Under the pieces are notes generated by a model. The model saw only the letters and a list, made by a program, of their open reading frames with translations, was not told the DNA's origin and searched no databases. A stretch of DNA of 63,547 nucleotides from Mycobacterium sp. 1274756.6 (GTDB lineage: Bacteria > Actinomycetota > Actinomycetes > Mycobacteriales > Mycobacteriaceae). This document shows positions 25,981-34,496 of this stretch, one piece after another (the first letter of the stretch is position 1; every line of letters starts with the position of its first letter). The position numbers were made by a program, and so were the translations under genes. The DNA is taken from NCBI RefSeq assembly GCF_001668625.1, contig NZ_LZLJ01000079.1, positions 1 to 63,547 of the forward strand. The letters are read 5' to 3'.

Positions 25981-26862
25981 ATGACATGGCGCCCCGAGGA
26001 CATTCCCGACCAGCACGGCCGGACGATCGTGATCACCGGCGCCAACGGCGGGCTGGGCGAGGTCACCACCCGGGTGCTGGCCGGTAAGGGCGCCACGGTG
26101 GTGATGGCCTGCCGCAACACCGCCAAGGCGCAGCAGGTCGCCGACCGGATCGACGGCGCGGTCAGCGTCGCCGAACTGGACCTGGCCGACCTGTCCTCGG
26201 TGCGCGAGTTCGCCGCCAAGCAAGACGATTTCGACGTGCTGATCAACAACGCCGGACTGATGAACGTCCCGTTCAGCCGCACCAAGGACGGGTTCGAAAC
26301 CCAGTTCGGGGTCAACCACCTGGGCCACTTCGCGCTGACCGGGCTGCTGCTGGACAAGATCGCCGACCGGGTGGTGACCCTGTCGAGCATCGCCCACAAG
26401 CAGACCCCGAAGCTGTGGATCGACGACCTCAACTACGAACACCGCCGCTACCAGCGCAACCTGGCATACGCGCAGGCGAAGCTGGCCAACTTGATGTTCG
26501 CCCGCGAACTGCAGCGCCGGCTTTCCGCCGCCGGGTCGGCGAAGCGGTCCTACGGGGTGCACCCCGGAGTCTCGGGCACCGACCTGTTCACCCGCACCGA
26601 AACGCTGATGGACCTGTTCGCCAAACAGGGCGCCCGCCTCGTCGGCCACCCGCCGGAGCAGGCCGCGCACTCGACGCTGCTGGCGGCCACCGATCCGGAC
26701 GCCGACCCGGAGGTGTACTGGGGACCGACCGGCATCCTGCAGGCCCGCGGCCCGGCCAAGCCGTCCCCGTCGAGCGGGCTGTCGAAGAACCGGGAACTGT
26801 GGCGCCGGCTCTGGGAGGAATCCGAGCGGATGACCGGCGTCGTCTACGACATCACGAGCTGA
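25981..26862 (+). CDS. short-chain dehydrogenase (retinol dehydrogenase/protochlorophyllide reductase-like)
   Basis: A 293-residue SDR with TGANGGLGEVT (about residues 19-29), INNAGLM, SSIAH and catalytic YAQAK. The motif set resembles the retinol dehydrogenase/oxidoreductase subgroup that reduces or oxidises lipophilic carbonyls. It shares a divergent promoter and operator-like site with the monooxygenase unit, which places it in the same pathway. It is followed by another SDR 58 bases downstream, probably in one operon. Confidence 0.9.
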   Translation: MTWRPEDIPDQHGRTIVITGANGGLGEVTTRVLAGKGATVVMACRNTAKAQQVADRIDGAVSVAELDLADLSSVREFAAKQDDFDVLINNAGLMNVPFSRTKDGFETQFGVNHLGHFALTGLLLDKIADRVVTLSSIAHKQTPKLWIDDLNYEHRRYQRNLAYAQAKLANLMFARELQRRLSAAGSAKRSYGVHPGVSGTDLFTRTETLMDLFAKQGARLVGHPPEQAAHSTLLAATDPDADPEVYWGPTGILQARGPAKPSPSSGLSKNRELWRRLWEESERMTGVVYDITS

Positions 26863-26920
26863 GGTATCCGAAGCTGACCCACCGGCGGGCCGAGCACGAC
26901 GGAAAGGCAACGAAAAAGCG

Positions 26921-27769
26921 ATGAAGAATTTCACCGACCGCGTCGCGGTCATCACCGGCGCGGGCTCGGGCATCGGCCGCAGTCTGGCGGTCAAGCTCGC
27001 CGAGCGCGGCGCCCGGCTGGCGCTGTCCGACATCGACGCCGAGGCCGCCGCCACGACGGCCGGGCAGTGTGAGGCGTTGGGGGCGACCGCCGTTCCGTTT
27101 CAGCTCGACGTCGCCGACCGGGCCGCGGTCTACGCCCACGCCGACGAGGTCAAAGAACAGTTCGGCAAGGTCAACCTGGTGTTCAACAACGCCGGTGTGG
27201 CGTTGTCGGCCGACGTGATCGACATGGAGTGGGACGACTTCGAATGGTTGATGGGCATCAACTTCTGGGGGGTGGCCTACGGCACCAAGGCGTTCCTGCC
27301 GCACCTGATCGAATCCGGTGAAGGGCACCTGGTCAACGTCTCCTCGGTGTTCGGGCTGATGGGGATCCCGTCCCAGAGCGCCTACAACGCGGCGAAGTTC
27401 GCGGTCCGCGGCTTCACCGAGGCACTGCGCCAAGAGATCCGGACGGCGCGCTACCCGGTCGGGGTCACCTGCGTGCATCCCGGCGGCATCAAGACCAACA
27501 TCGCGGTCAACGCCCGCGGCATCCCCGACGACGTCGACCCGGAGCAGATCCGCAAGGGATTCGAACTGATCGCGATCACCCGCCCGGACTCGGCCGCCCG
27601 CATCATCCTGCGCGGCGTGGAGCGCAACAAACCGCGGGTGCTGATCGGGCCCGACGCCCGGATCTTCGACGCCATCCCGCGCACCATCGGGCCGCGCTAC
27701 CAGGACGTGGCCGCCCCGCTGTACCGGCTGGGCCGGGGCGTCGCCGGGCGGTTCGGCGTCCCGCTGTAG
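26921..27769 (+). CDS. short-chain dehydrogenase
   Basis: A 282-residue classical SDR: TGAGSGIGRS (about residues 12-21), FNNAG, NVSSVFG and catalytic YNAAKFA, with the HPGGIKTNI segment after it. It belongs to the SDR group often found near acyl-lipid and sterol oxidation genes; the substrate cannot be deduced. GGAAAGG lies upstream of ATG 26921 at long spacing. It follows the previous SDR in the same direction. Confidence 0.9.
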   Translation: MKNFTDRVAVITGAGSGIGRSLAVKLAERGARLALSDIDAEAAATTAGQCEALGATAVPFQLDVADRAAVYAHADEVKEQFGKVNLVFNNAGVALSADVIDMEWDDFEWLMGINFWGVAYGTKAFLPHLIESGEGHLVNVSSVFGLMGIPSQSAYNAAKFAVRGFTEALRQEIRTARYPVGVTCVHPGGIKTNIAVNARGIPDDVDPEQIRKGFELIAITRPDSAARIILRGVERNKPRVLIGPDARIFDAIPRTIGPRYQDVAAPLYRLGRGVAGRFGVPL

Positions 27770-27820
27770 CGGCGCCGCACGACCGCGCCCGTAGGCCCCG
27801 GGGGACCGGTGGGCGTGGAT

Positions 27821-27826
27821 TACGAT
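27821..27826 (+). promoter_or_regulatory. -10 box (TACGAT) of leaderless TetR transcript
   Basis: TACGAT is a good TANNNT match, seven bases before GTG 27834. It predicts a leaderless mRNA and a separate promoter for the TetR gene rather than read-through from the SDR genes. Confidence 0.5.
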
Positions 27827-27833
27827 TGCCGTT

Positions 27834-28550
27834 GTGCCGAGGGATGCAGCGCCCAGCCGCGGTCGCCTGCCGGCGTTGACGGGGGATGCACGTTCTGACC
27901 GGTGGCGGGAACACCGGGCGGCGGTGCGCGCCGAGTTGGTCGAGGCGACGCTGCGAGCCATCGACGAGTTCGGCCCGGAACTGTCCATCGACGATGTGCT
28001 GCGGACCGCGCAGGTCCCGCGACCCAAGCTCTACCGCTTCTTCGACGACAAGAACGCGTTGTTCGCCGCGGTCGGCGAGCGGGTCCAGGAGCTGATCCTC
28101 GAGCGGGTGGTGCCGGAATTCGATCTCTCCGGAGCGGCGCTGGAACTTGTCCGCTCGGCCCTGGGCGCCTACGTCGGCCTCGTCGACGAACGGCCCAACA
28201 TCTTCCGGTTTTTGCTGGGCTCGCACTTTCGGGACCTGCAGTCGCCCGCGGAGTTCCTCGACACCGGTCGCCCGCTCTCCGACGCCGCGGTCGCGGTGGT
28301 CGCGGCGATGCTGCGGGTGCACAACACCGACGCCGACGTGCAGCACCTGGAATACGCCGTCGACGCGGCCCTCGGCGCGGTGGGGCTGGGCGTGCTGCGC
28401 TGGCTGAACGAGCCCACGATCGACAAGGCGGCGCTGGTCGACCAACTCACCACGTTCGTGTGGGGAGCGCTGTCGGCGACCGCGTTCGCCCGCGGGGTCG
28501 TGCTGGACCCGGACGCCCGGCTGGCCGACCTCGACGACGTCATCGACTGA
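27834..28550 (+). CDS. TetR-family regulator
   Basis: A 238-residue TetR-type regulator with an N-terminal extension and the helix-turn-helix at about residues 35-75 (DEFGPELSIDDVLRTAQVPRPKLYRFF). The C-terminal helical domain differs from the two coupled TetR proteins. GTG 27834 follows a TACGAT box. It is the third TetR in the accessory block and lies between the SDR genes and the hydrolase paralogues; its target is unknown. Confidence 0.88.
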   Translation: MPRDAAPSRGRLPALTGDARSDRWREHRAAVRAELVEATLRAIDEFGPELSIDDVLRTAQVPRPKLYRFFDDKNALFAAVGERVQELILERVVPEFDLSGAALELVRSALGAYVGLVDERPNIFRFLLGSHFRDLQSPAEFLDTGRPLSDAAVAVVAAMLRVHNTDADVQHLEYAVDAALGAVGLGVLRWLNEPTIDKAALVDQLTTFVWGALSATAFARGVVLDPDARLADLDDVID

Positions 28551-28556
28551 TCGCCG

Positions 28557-28571
28557 CACCGCCCGGCGGTG
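28557..28571 (+). terminator. GC-rich hairpin after the TetR gene
   Basis: CACCGC (28557-28562) pairs with GCGGTG (28566-28571) around a three-base loop, seven bases after the TetR stop, and is followed by TTTGC. It is a short intrinsic-terminator-like hairpin of modest quality. Confidence 0.35.
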
Positions 28572-28649
28572 TTTGCTGTGGCGGTGTCCTCGGCGTGCAA
28601 CCGCATCGTGACCGGCCAACTCTTGCGTGCCCGCAACCGGCCTTGTAAC

Positions 28650-28678
28650 GTGATCCATCACACAGTACTGACAGTACT
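28650..28678. promoter_or_regulatory. two adjacent dyads upstream of the hydrolase pair
   Basis: GTGATccATCAC (28650-28661) is a 5-bp-arm dyad that partly resembles the shared 13-base element. AGTACT-gac-AGTACT (28664-28678) follows at once, then a tandem TACTAGA repeat. This AT-richer patch lies 28-56 bases before the second hydrolase gene and looks like its operator/promoter. Confidence 0.4.
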
Positions 28679-28705
28679 AGATACTAGATGTTCTGGGAGG
28701 TCGTT

Positions 28706-29575
28706 ATGGGGCGTGACGGTTCGGCAACGGCGCCGGCCCACTACCCGAAAACCCGTCGGGTGCGGTTCCCGTTCGGCGCCGATCGCAGCTACGGCAAGTA
28801 CTTCGTCAACAACGACAGCGTGTTCAGCCACTTCGTGGCCGGGCTGTCCGGGGCGTTCCCGCCCGGCGAGGAGGCGTTCATCCGTTCGGTGCGGCACTTC
28901 TCCGACCGCATCACCGACCCGGACCTGAAGAAGCGGGTCGCCGGGTTCATCGGCCAGGAATCGGTGCACGGCCAGGAGCATCGCCGCCTCAACGACAAGC
29001 TCGTCGCGATGGGTTATCGCATCGCCTGGTGGGACTCGAAAGCCGTGGAGCGCAGGCGGCTCCGCTTCGAGCAGCGGATCTCGCCGCTGGCCCACCTGGC
29101 CATGACCGCCGCCGCCGAGCACTACACCGCGGTGCTCGCCGAGCGGGTCCTGTCGCTCGATGAGATCCAGGCGATCCCGGGCGACGACGCGGTGTGGCAC
29201 CTGCTGAACTGGCACGCCCTCGAAGAACTCGAGCACAAGTCGGTGGCTTTCGACGTCTACCGCAGCGTCGGCGGTAGTGAAACGACGCGGATCGCGGTGA
29301 TGGCGGCGCTGATCGCCCTCACCCTGCCGCTGGTCGCCACGACGCTGACCATCTCGCTGGCCGCCGACCCGCAAGCCCGCCGGCACCCGCTGCGGGTGAT
29401 CCGGGAGGCGCGCGCGCTGTTCGGCGGGCCGCTGTTCCGCGGCCTGATGGCCGATCTGGCGAAGTATCTGCGGCCCGGCTTCCACCCCGACGACATCGAC
29501 ACCGATGCGTTGCTGCGGCAGTGGCAGCAGGAGCTCTTCGGCGCGGACGGCGCGCTGGTCGAGTACATGCGATAG
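28706..29575 (+). CDS. predicted metal-dependent hydrolase / diiron-like protein, copy 2
   Basis: A 289-residue paralogue of the gene at 6971, with all proposed metal ligands kept (GEEAFIRSVRHF, QESVHGQEHRR, AAAEHYTA, EELEHKSVAFD). ATG 28706 is chosen because GGGAGG ends five bases before it; an in-frame ATG at 28688 has no such site. The segment after the second helix diverges from the other copies (IAWWDSKAVERR), possibly reflecting a different substrate. It is followed 20 bases later by copy 3. Confidence 0.88.
   Translation: MGRDGSATAPAHYPKTRRVRFPFGADRSYGKYFVNNDSVFSHFVAGLSGAFPPGEEAFIRSVRHFSDRITDPDLKKRVAGFIGQESVHGQEHRRLNDKLVAMGYRIAWWDSKAVERRRLRFEQRISPLAHLAMTAAAEHYTAVLAERVLSLDEIQAIPGDDAVWHLLNWHALEELEHKSVAFDVYRSVGGSETTRIAVMAALIALTLPLVATTLTISLAADPQARRHPLRVIREARALFGGPLFRGLMADLAKYLRPGFHPDDIDTDALLRQWQQELFGADGALVEYMR
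28926..29002 (+). repeat. 77-bp perfect direct repeat shared by hydrolase copies 2 and 3
   Basis: 28926-29002 is identical base for base to 29834-29910. It covers the ExxH helix region. Identity including third codon positions inside otherwise diverged genes points to recent duplication or gene conversion. Confidence 0.85.
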
Positions 29576-29595
29576 CCCACCGGAAGGAGACGGTC

Positions 29596-30489
29596 ATGGT
29601 TGCCGGCACAGCAGCGGTAGCGAACGACGGCAAAGCGATCCGGGCGGGTTATCCCAAGGTGCGCCGCATCCGGTTCCGGTTCGGTGACCCCAAACCGATG
29701 AAACGCCACTATGTCGAGGGCGACATCGTGATGAGCCACCTGACCGCGCTGCTCTCGGCGGTGTTCCCGCCCGGTGAGGAATCGTTCATCCGCTCGGTGC
29801 GGCGGTTCTCCGAGCAGATCACCGACCAGGAGTTGAAGAAGCGGGTCGCCGGGTTCATCGGCCAGGAATCGGTGCACGGCCAGGAGCATCGCCGCCTCAA
29901 CGACAAGCTCATCGAGATGGGCTATCCGATCGTGCGGTTGTTCACCTTCGGTCACGACAGCCGGCGACAGCGCATGCTGGTGCGGTTCGAGAACCGGACA
30001 CCGGCCTACGTCCACCTGGCTTGGACCGCCGCCGCGGAGCACTACACCGCCACCCTGGCCGCCCGGGTGCTCGGCGAGGAGATGCAGGCCATCCCCGGTG
30101 ACCCCGAGGTGTGGAACCTGCTGAACTGGCACGCGGTGGAAGAGCTCGAGCACAAATCGGTGGCCTTCGACGTCTACCGCAGCGTCGGCGGCCCGGAATG
30201 GATCCGCATCGGGGTGATGGCCGGGATGTACACGCTGACGATCCCGGTGGTCACCGGCGGGGTGATGCTGTCGATGACCACCGACCCGACCGCGTGGCGC
30301 CCGTTGACCGCGCTGCGCCAGACCTGGGGCGTGTTCCGCGGTCCGCTGGTCAAGGGGTTGCTCGGGGAGCTGCGCCCGTACCTGCGGCCCGGCTTTCACC
30401 CCGACGACGTCGACACCGATGCGCTGGTCGAGCGGTGGCGCCGCGAGCTGTTCGGCGCCGAGGGCGTCCTGGTCGGGCACATGGCCTGA
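29596..30489 (+). CDS. predicted metal-dependent hydrolase / diiron-like protein, copy 3
   Basis: A 297-residue paralogue, closer to copy 1 over most of its length (MKRHYVEGDIVMSH, RLFTFGHDSRRQR) but with a 77-bp stretch identical to copy 2. The proposed ligands E, ExxH, E and ExxH are conserved, and a hydrophobic segment follows in the C-terminal part. ATG 29596 has GGAAGGAG just upstream. It lies 20 bases after copy 2, so the two form an operon; it is convergent with the Rv0495c homologue and marks the right end of the accessory block. Confidence 0.88.
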   Translation: MVAGTAAVANDGKAIRAGYPKVRRIRFRFGDPKPMKRHYVEGDIVMSHLTALLSAVFPPGEESFIRSVRRFSEQITDQELKKRVAGFIGQESVHGQEHRRLNDKLIEMGYPIVRLFTFGHDSRRQRMLVRFENRTPAYVHLAWTAAAEHYTATLAARVLGEEMQAIPGDPEVWNLLNWHAVEELEHKSVAFDVYRSVGGPEWIRIGVMAGMYTLTIPVVTGGVMLSMTTDPTAWRPLTALRQTWGVFRGPLVKGLLGELRPYLRPGFHPDDVDTDALVERWRRELFGAEGVLVGHMA

Positions 30490-30503
30490 TCGGAGCGGCC
30501 GGA

Positions 30504-31331
30504 CTACCGCGCCGCGCGGGTGGCCGGATGCTCGGCGATCAGGCCGCGCTCGGCGCGCTGAGCGCAGATCGCGGCCAGCTCGGCGTAGGCCTTCTCGCCG
30601 AGCAATTCGGTCAGTTCGGCCGCCATCGCCCGGTACACCGGCCGGGCGCCGATGTGGGCGGCCGGGTCGCCGGTGCAGTACCAGTGCAGATCCGCGCCGC
30701 CGGAGCCCCAGCCGCGCCGGTCGTACTCGGTGATCGTGGTCTTGAGGATCTCGGTGTCATCCGGGCGGGTCACCCACTCCTGGCTGCGCCGGATGGGCAA
30801 CTGCCAGCACACGTCGGGCTTCATCGTCAGCGGCTCGACCCCCAGCTTCACCGCCTTGATGTGCAGGGCGCAGCCGGATCCGCCGGCGAACCCGGGCCGG
30901 TTCAAGAAGATGCACGCCCCCTGGTGGCGGCGGGTGCGCCAGGCCGGCTCGTCGTCGTTCTCGTCGAGTTTGAGGTAGCCCTTGGGGCCCAGCCCCTTGT
31001 CGCGGAACTGCCAGTCCGCCTCGGTGAGCCGCGAGACCGCGTCGTCGAGGCGGGCCCGGTCGTCGTCGTCGGAGAGGAACGCGCCGTGCGAGCAGCACCC
31101 GTCGTCGGGGCGGCCGGCCACCGTCCCCCGGCACGAGGGGGTGCCGAACACACACGTCCAGTTCGACAGCAGCCAGGTCAGATCGGCGGCGATGAGGTGT
31201 TCGGAGTTGTCCGGGTCGTAGAACTCCACCCACTCCCGGGTGAAATCCAGCTCGACTTCCTGCGGATGATCGGAGGAACGCGGTGCCACAAAAATCCACC
31301 GTAGACCAAATCGCCGAGCCGGGAGTTTCAC
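30504..31331 (-). CDS. conserved cysteine-containing protein (Rv0495c-like)
   Basis: A 275-residue soluble protein with several cysteines and histidines in the first half ([28 protein letters not shown]), suggesting metal or cluster binding. GTG 31331 is the predicted start. It matches Rv0495c of M. tuberculosis by sequence and by its divergent position to the exopolyphosphatase gene. I do not recognise a proven biochemical function. Confidence 0.85.
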   Translation of the reverse strand: MKLPARRFGLRWIFVAPRSSDHPQEVELDFTREWVEFYDPDNSEHLIAADLTWLLSNWTCVFGTPSCRGTVAGRPDDGCCSHGAFLSDDDDRARLDDAVSRLTEADWQFRDKGLGPKGYLKLDENDDEPAWRTRRHQGACIFLNRPGFAGGSGCALHIKAVKLGVEPLTMKPDVCWQLPIRRSQEWVTRPDDTEILKTTITEYDRRGWGSGGADLHWYCTGDPAAHIGARPVYRAMAAELTELLGEKAYAELAAICAQRAERGLIAEHPATRAAR

Positions 31332-31349
31332 CAGATCATCCCGACCTAC

Positions 31350-31355
31350 TAGGTT
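31350..31355 (+). promoter_or_regulatory. -10 box (TAGGTT) of leaderless ppx transcript
   Basis: TAGGTT lies eight bases before GTG 31364 and fits TANNNT, predicting a leaderless or nearly leaderless mRNA for the exopolyphosphatase gene. Confidence 0.4.
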
Positions 31356-31363
31356 GATGTTCC

Positions 31364-32380
31364 GTGCGATTGGGCGTGCTCGACGTGGGCAGCAACACCG
31401 TTCACCTGTTGGTGGTCGACGCCCGTCGCGGCGGTCACCCCACCCCGATGAGTTCGACGAAGGCCACCCTGCGGCTGGCCGAAGCCGTCGACGAATCCGG
31501 CCACATCACCAAGCGCGGCGCCGACCGCCTGGTCGCCACCGTCGACGAGTTCGCCAAGATCGCGGCCAGCTCGGGTTGCGCGGAGCTGATGGCGTTCGCC
31601 ACCTCGGCGGTGCGGGACGCGGAGAACTCCGACGCCGTGCTGGCCCGGGTGCAGAAGGAGACCGGCGTGCACCTGCAGGTGCTGCGCGGCGTCGACGAGT
31701 CCCGGTTGACGTTCCTGGCGGTGCGGCGCTGGTACGGCTGGAGCGCCGGGCGCATCATCAACATCGACATCGGCGGCGGCTCCCTGGAGATGTGCAGCGG
31801 GGTCGACGAGGAACCCGACATCGCGCTGTCGCTGCAGCTCGGGGCGGGGCGGCTGACCCGCGAGTGGCTGCCCGACGACCCGCCCGGGCGCCGCCGGGTC
31901 TCGATGCTGCGGGACTGGCTGCACAGCGAGCTGGCCGAGTCCGCCGCGACCGTGCTCGAGGCCGGCCCGGCCGACCTGACGGTGGGCTGTTCGAAGACGT
32001 TCCGCTCCCTGGCCCGGCTGACCGGGGCGGCGCCGTCGGGGGCGGGCCCGCGGGTGAAACGGACGCTGACCGCCAGTGGTCTCAGACAACTCATATCGTT
32101 CATCTCTAGGATGACCACCGCTGACCGTGCAGAACTGGAAGGGGTGAGCGCCGACCGGGCACCGCAGATCGTGGCGGGCGCCCTGGTGGCCGAGGCGAGC
32201 ATGCGAGCGTTGTCGATCGAAACGGTGGACATCTGTCCCTGGGCGTTGCGTGAGGGCCTGATCCTGCGCAAACTCGACAGCGAGGCGGACGGCACCGCTC
32301 TGGTGGAGATCCCGATGACCGATGCGGAGACTCGACCGGCCAAGACCAAGGGGGACCGGTCGAAAGGCGGCAAACGATGA
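31364..32380 (+). CDS. ppx1: Ppx/GppA-type exopolyphosphatase (Rv0496-like)
   Basis: A 338-residue ASKHA-fold phosphatase of the Ppx/GppA family that removes terminal phosphate from polyphosphate, or hydrolyses pppGpp in some members. It has the phosphate-1 motif [13 protein letters not shown] at the N-terminus, FATSAVRDA and the glycine motif DIGGGSLEM. It is the short, two-domain form typical of mycobacterial Ppx1. The stop overlaps the next start (ATGA at 32377). Confidence 0.93.
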   Translation: MRLGVLDVGSNTVHLLVVDARRGGHPTPMSSTKATLRLAEAVDESGHITKRGADRLVATVDEFAKIAASSGCAELMAFATSAVRDAENSDAVLARVQKETGVHLQVLRGVDESRLTFLAVRRWYGWSAGRIINIDIGGGSLEMCSGVDEEPDIALSLQLGAGRLTREWLPDDPPGRRRVSMLRDWLHSELAESAATVLEAGPADLTVGCSKTFRSLARLTGAAPSGAGPRVKRTLTASGLRQLISFISRMTTADRAELEGVSADRAPQIVAGALVAEASMRALSIETVDICPWALREGLILRKLDSEADGTALVEIPMTDAETRPAKTKGDRSKGGKR

Positions 32381-33618
32381 CCGAGCCACGCGACGAAGAG
32401 ACGCGGCCGATCTCGGTCGCGGAGTTGCTCGCCCGGCACGGCAACATCGGCTCGCCGCCGGTCACCGGCCGTCGTCGCCGCCGCCCCGGGGACCCCGACG
32501 CGGTCTCGGTCGCCGAGTTGACCGGCGAGATCCCGGTGATCCGCGAGGACGACCCGCCGCCGTCGGAGACCGCGACGGCCGCGGCCGAGCCCGAGGAAAC
32601 CGAGGAGCCCGCCCCGGCCGAGCCGCCCGCCGCGCGCCGCGGCGGTGCGCCGGCACCCGAGCGGGACGCGCCGGAGAAGCCCGCCGACCGCACCACCTCG
32701 GTCCGGTTCTCCGAACCGCAGCCGCGCTGGCCGCAGTCGCCGCCGCACACCGCGCGGCAAACCGGTCCGGTACGCAGCGCGCACCCGCTTCCGCGCCGGG
32801 CCGCCGAGACCGAGTCGGAGTCCGACGCCGAACGGATGAGCCCCGACCCGGTGGACGGCTACCCCGGCGACGCCTACCCCGAAGATGACGCCGGCGACCG
32901 CGACATCGCGGTGAGCCTGCTCGGTGAGGCCGACGACGCGCCGCCCGAGGCGCTGGACGCCGTCGACGACCTCGACGGCACCGAGGGCACCGCGACGGCA
33001 CGCCGGGGCCGCGGCGGGCTGCTGGGGGCGCTGCGCGGCCGCTTCGGGCGCCGCCGCCAGCATCCCGATGACCTCGACGATCTCGACGACCTCGATGACC
33101 TCGGTGACTTCGACGACGAGGCGAGCACCGATCGCGCCGACACGGACCCGGCCGATGTCGACCAGGCCGATGTCGTCCCGGCCGTCGACCTCGCCACCGG
33201 CCTCGATGACACCGACCACGACGACGCCCCCGCCGCCGCGATCCGGGCGGACGGCGACCTTGACCTCGACGACGACCTCGACCTCGACGACGAGACCGAC
33301 CTCGACACCGACACCGAGCAGCAGCCCGCCGGCGACGAGGCCCACGAATCCGGGATGCGGCGGGTCCTGCGCGGCGCCTGGGTCATCGTGCAGTCGCTGG
33401 GCGCGTTCCTGTTCGGTGCCGCGCTGTTCGTCGCGTTCGACCAGCTGTGGCGCTGGAACAGCATCGTCGCCCTGGTGCTCACCGTGCTGGTGACCCTCGG
33501 GCTGGTCGGTGCGGTCCAGGCGGTCCGCAAAACCGACGACATCGGCAGCACGCTGGCCGCCGCGGCGGTGGGTCTGCTGGTCACCCTCGGTCCGCTCGTG
33601 TTCTGGCTCTCCGGCTGA
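32377..33618 (+). CDS. membrane protein with Asp-rich low-complexity region (Rv0497-like)
   Basis: A 413-residue protein: a Pro/Glu/Arg-rich cytoplasmic region, an Asp/Leu repeat tract (about residues 228-310, units like DDLDDLDD and DLDLDDD) and two closely spaced transmembrane helices near the C-terminus (about 340-405). It is translationally coupled to ppx1 and matches Rv0497 by position. The function is unknown; the acidic tract could bind cations or basic proteins. Confidence 0.85.
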   Translation: MTEPRDEETRPISVAELLARHGNIGSPPVTGRRRRRPGDPDAVSVAELTGEIPVIREDDPPPSETATAAAEPEETEEPAPAEPPAARRGGAPAPERDAPEKPADRTTSVRFSEPQPRWPQSPPHTARQTGPVRSAHPLPRRAAETESESDAERMSPDPVDGYPGDAYPEDDAGDRDIAVSLLGEADDAPPEALDAVDDLDGTEGTATARRGRGGLLGALRGRFGRRRQHPDDLDDLDDLDDLGDFDDEASTDRADTDPADVDQADVVPAVDLATGLDDTDHDDAPAAAIRADGDLDLDDDLDLDDETDLDTDTEQQPAGDEAHESGMRRVLRGAWVIVQSLGAFLFGAALFVAFDQLWRWNSIVALVLTVLVTLGLVGAVQAVRKTDDIGSTLAAAAVGLLVTLGPLVFWLSG

Positions 33619-33637
33619 GCACCCCGGGCGAATCATC

Positions 33638-34480
33638 GTGCGTCCCGCCATCAAAGTTGGCCTCTCGACGGCCTCGGTCTATCCCCTGAAGGCCGAGGCC
33701 GCCTTCGAATACGCCGCCCGCCTCGGCTACGACGGCGTCGAGCTGATGGTGTGGGCGGAGTCGGTCAGCCAGGACATCGCCGCCGTCGCCAAGCTCTCCC
33801 GCCGCTACGGGGTGCCGGTGCTGTCGGTGCACGCGCCGTGCCTGCTGATCTCCCAACGGGTTTGGGGCGCCAACCCGGTCCACAAACTGGAGCGCAGCGT
33901 CCGCGCCGCCGAGCAGCTCGGAGCCCAGACCGTCGTGGTCCACCCGCCGTTTCGCTGGCAGCGCCGCTACGCCGCCGGGTTCGCCGATCAGGTCGCCGAG
34001 CTGGAGGAACGCAGCGACGTGATGGTCGCGGTGGAGAACATGTTCCCGTTCCGGGCCGACCGGCTGTTCCGGGCCGAGCAGACCCTGGAGCGGATGCGCC
34101 GCCGCGGCGGCGGGCCCGGCGCCGCGATCTCGGCGTTCTCCCCGTCCTACAACCCCCTCGACGGCGACCACGCGCACTACACCCTCGACCTCTCCCACAC
34201 CGCCACCGCGGGCAGCGACGCGGTGGAGATGGCCCGGCAGATGGGCTCGGGCCTGGTCCACCTCCACCTGTGCGACGGCACCGGGCTACCCGCCGACGAG
34301 CACCTGGTGCCCGGGCGGGGCACCCAGCCCACCGTCGAGGTCTGCCAGATGCTCGCCGCCGGCGACTTCGCCGGCCACGTCGTGCTGGAGGTGACCACCT
34401 CGCAGGCCCGCACCACCCAGGAGCGGGAGGCGCTGCTGGTCGAGTCGTTGCAGTTCGCCCGCACCCACCTGCTGCGGTAG
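33638..34480 (+). CDS. TIM-barrel sugar phosphate isomerase/epimerase-like protein (Rv0498-like)
   Basis: A 280-residue xylose isomerase-like TIM barrel (AP endonuclease family 2 fold). Putative metal-binding residues lie in VSVHAPCLL, VVHPPF, AVENMFPF, DLSHTA and HLHLCDG. GTG 33638 gives the conserved start VRPAIKVGLSTASVYP; upstream in-frame starts overlap the preceding gene. The substrate is unknown. It is 19 bases after the membrane protein gene. Confidence 0.9.
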   Translation: MRPAIKVGLSTASVYPLKAEAAFEYAARLGYDGVELMVWAESVSQDIAAVAKLSRRYGVPVLSVHAPCLLISQRVWGANPVHKLERSVRAAEQLGAQTVVVHPPFRWQRRYAAGFADQVAELEERSDVMVAVENMFPFRADRLFRAEQTLERMRRRGGGPGAAISAFSPSYNPLDGDHAHYTLDLSHTATAGSDAVEMARQMGSGLVHLHLCDGTGLPADEHLVPGRGTQPTVEVCQMLAAGDFAGHVVLEVTTSQARTTQEREALLVESLQFARTHLLR

Positions 34481-34496
34481 GCCCGAGAGGAGCCCG

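Noticed and set aside
33061..33320. Tandem GAC/CTC-rich DNA repeat
   Set aside because: It encodes the Asp/Leu-rich tract of the Rv0497-like protein and is in frame throughout, so I do not list it as a separate repeat element.
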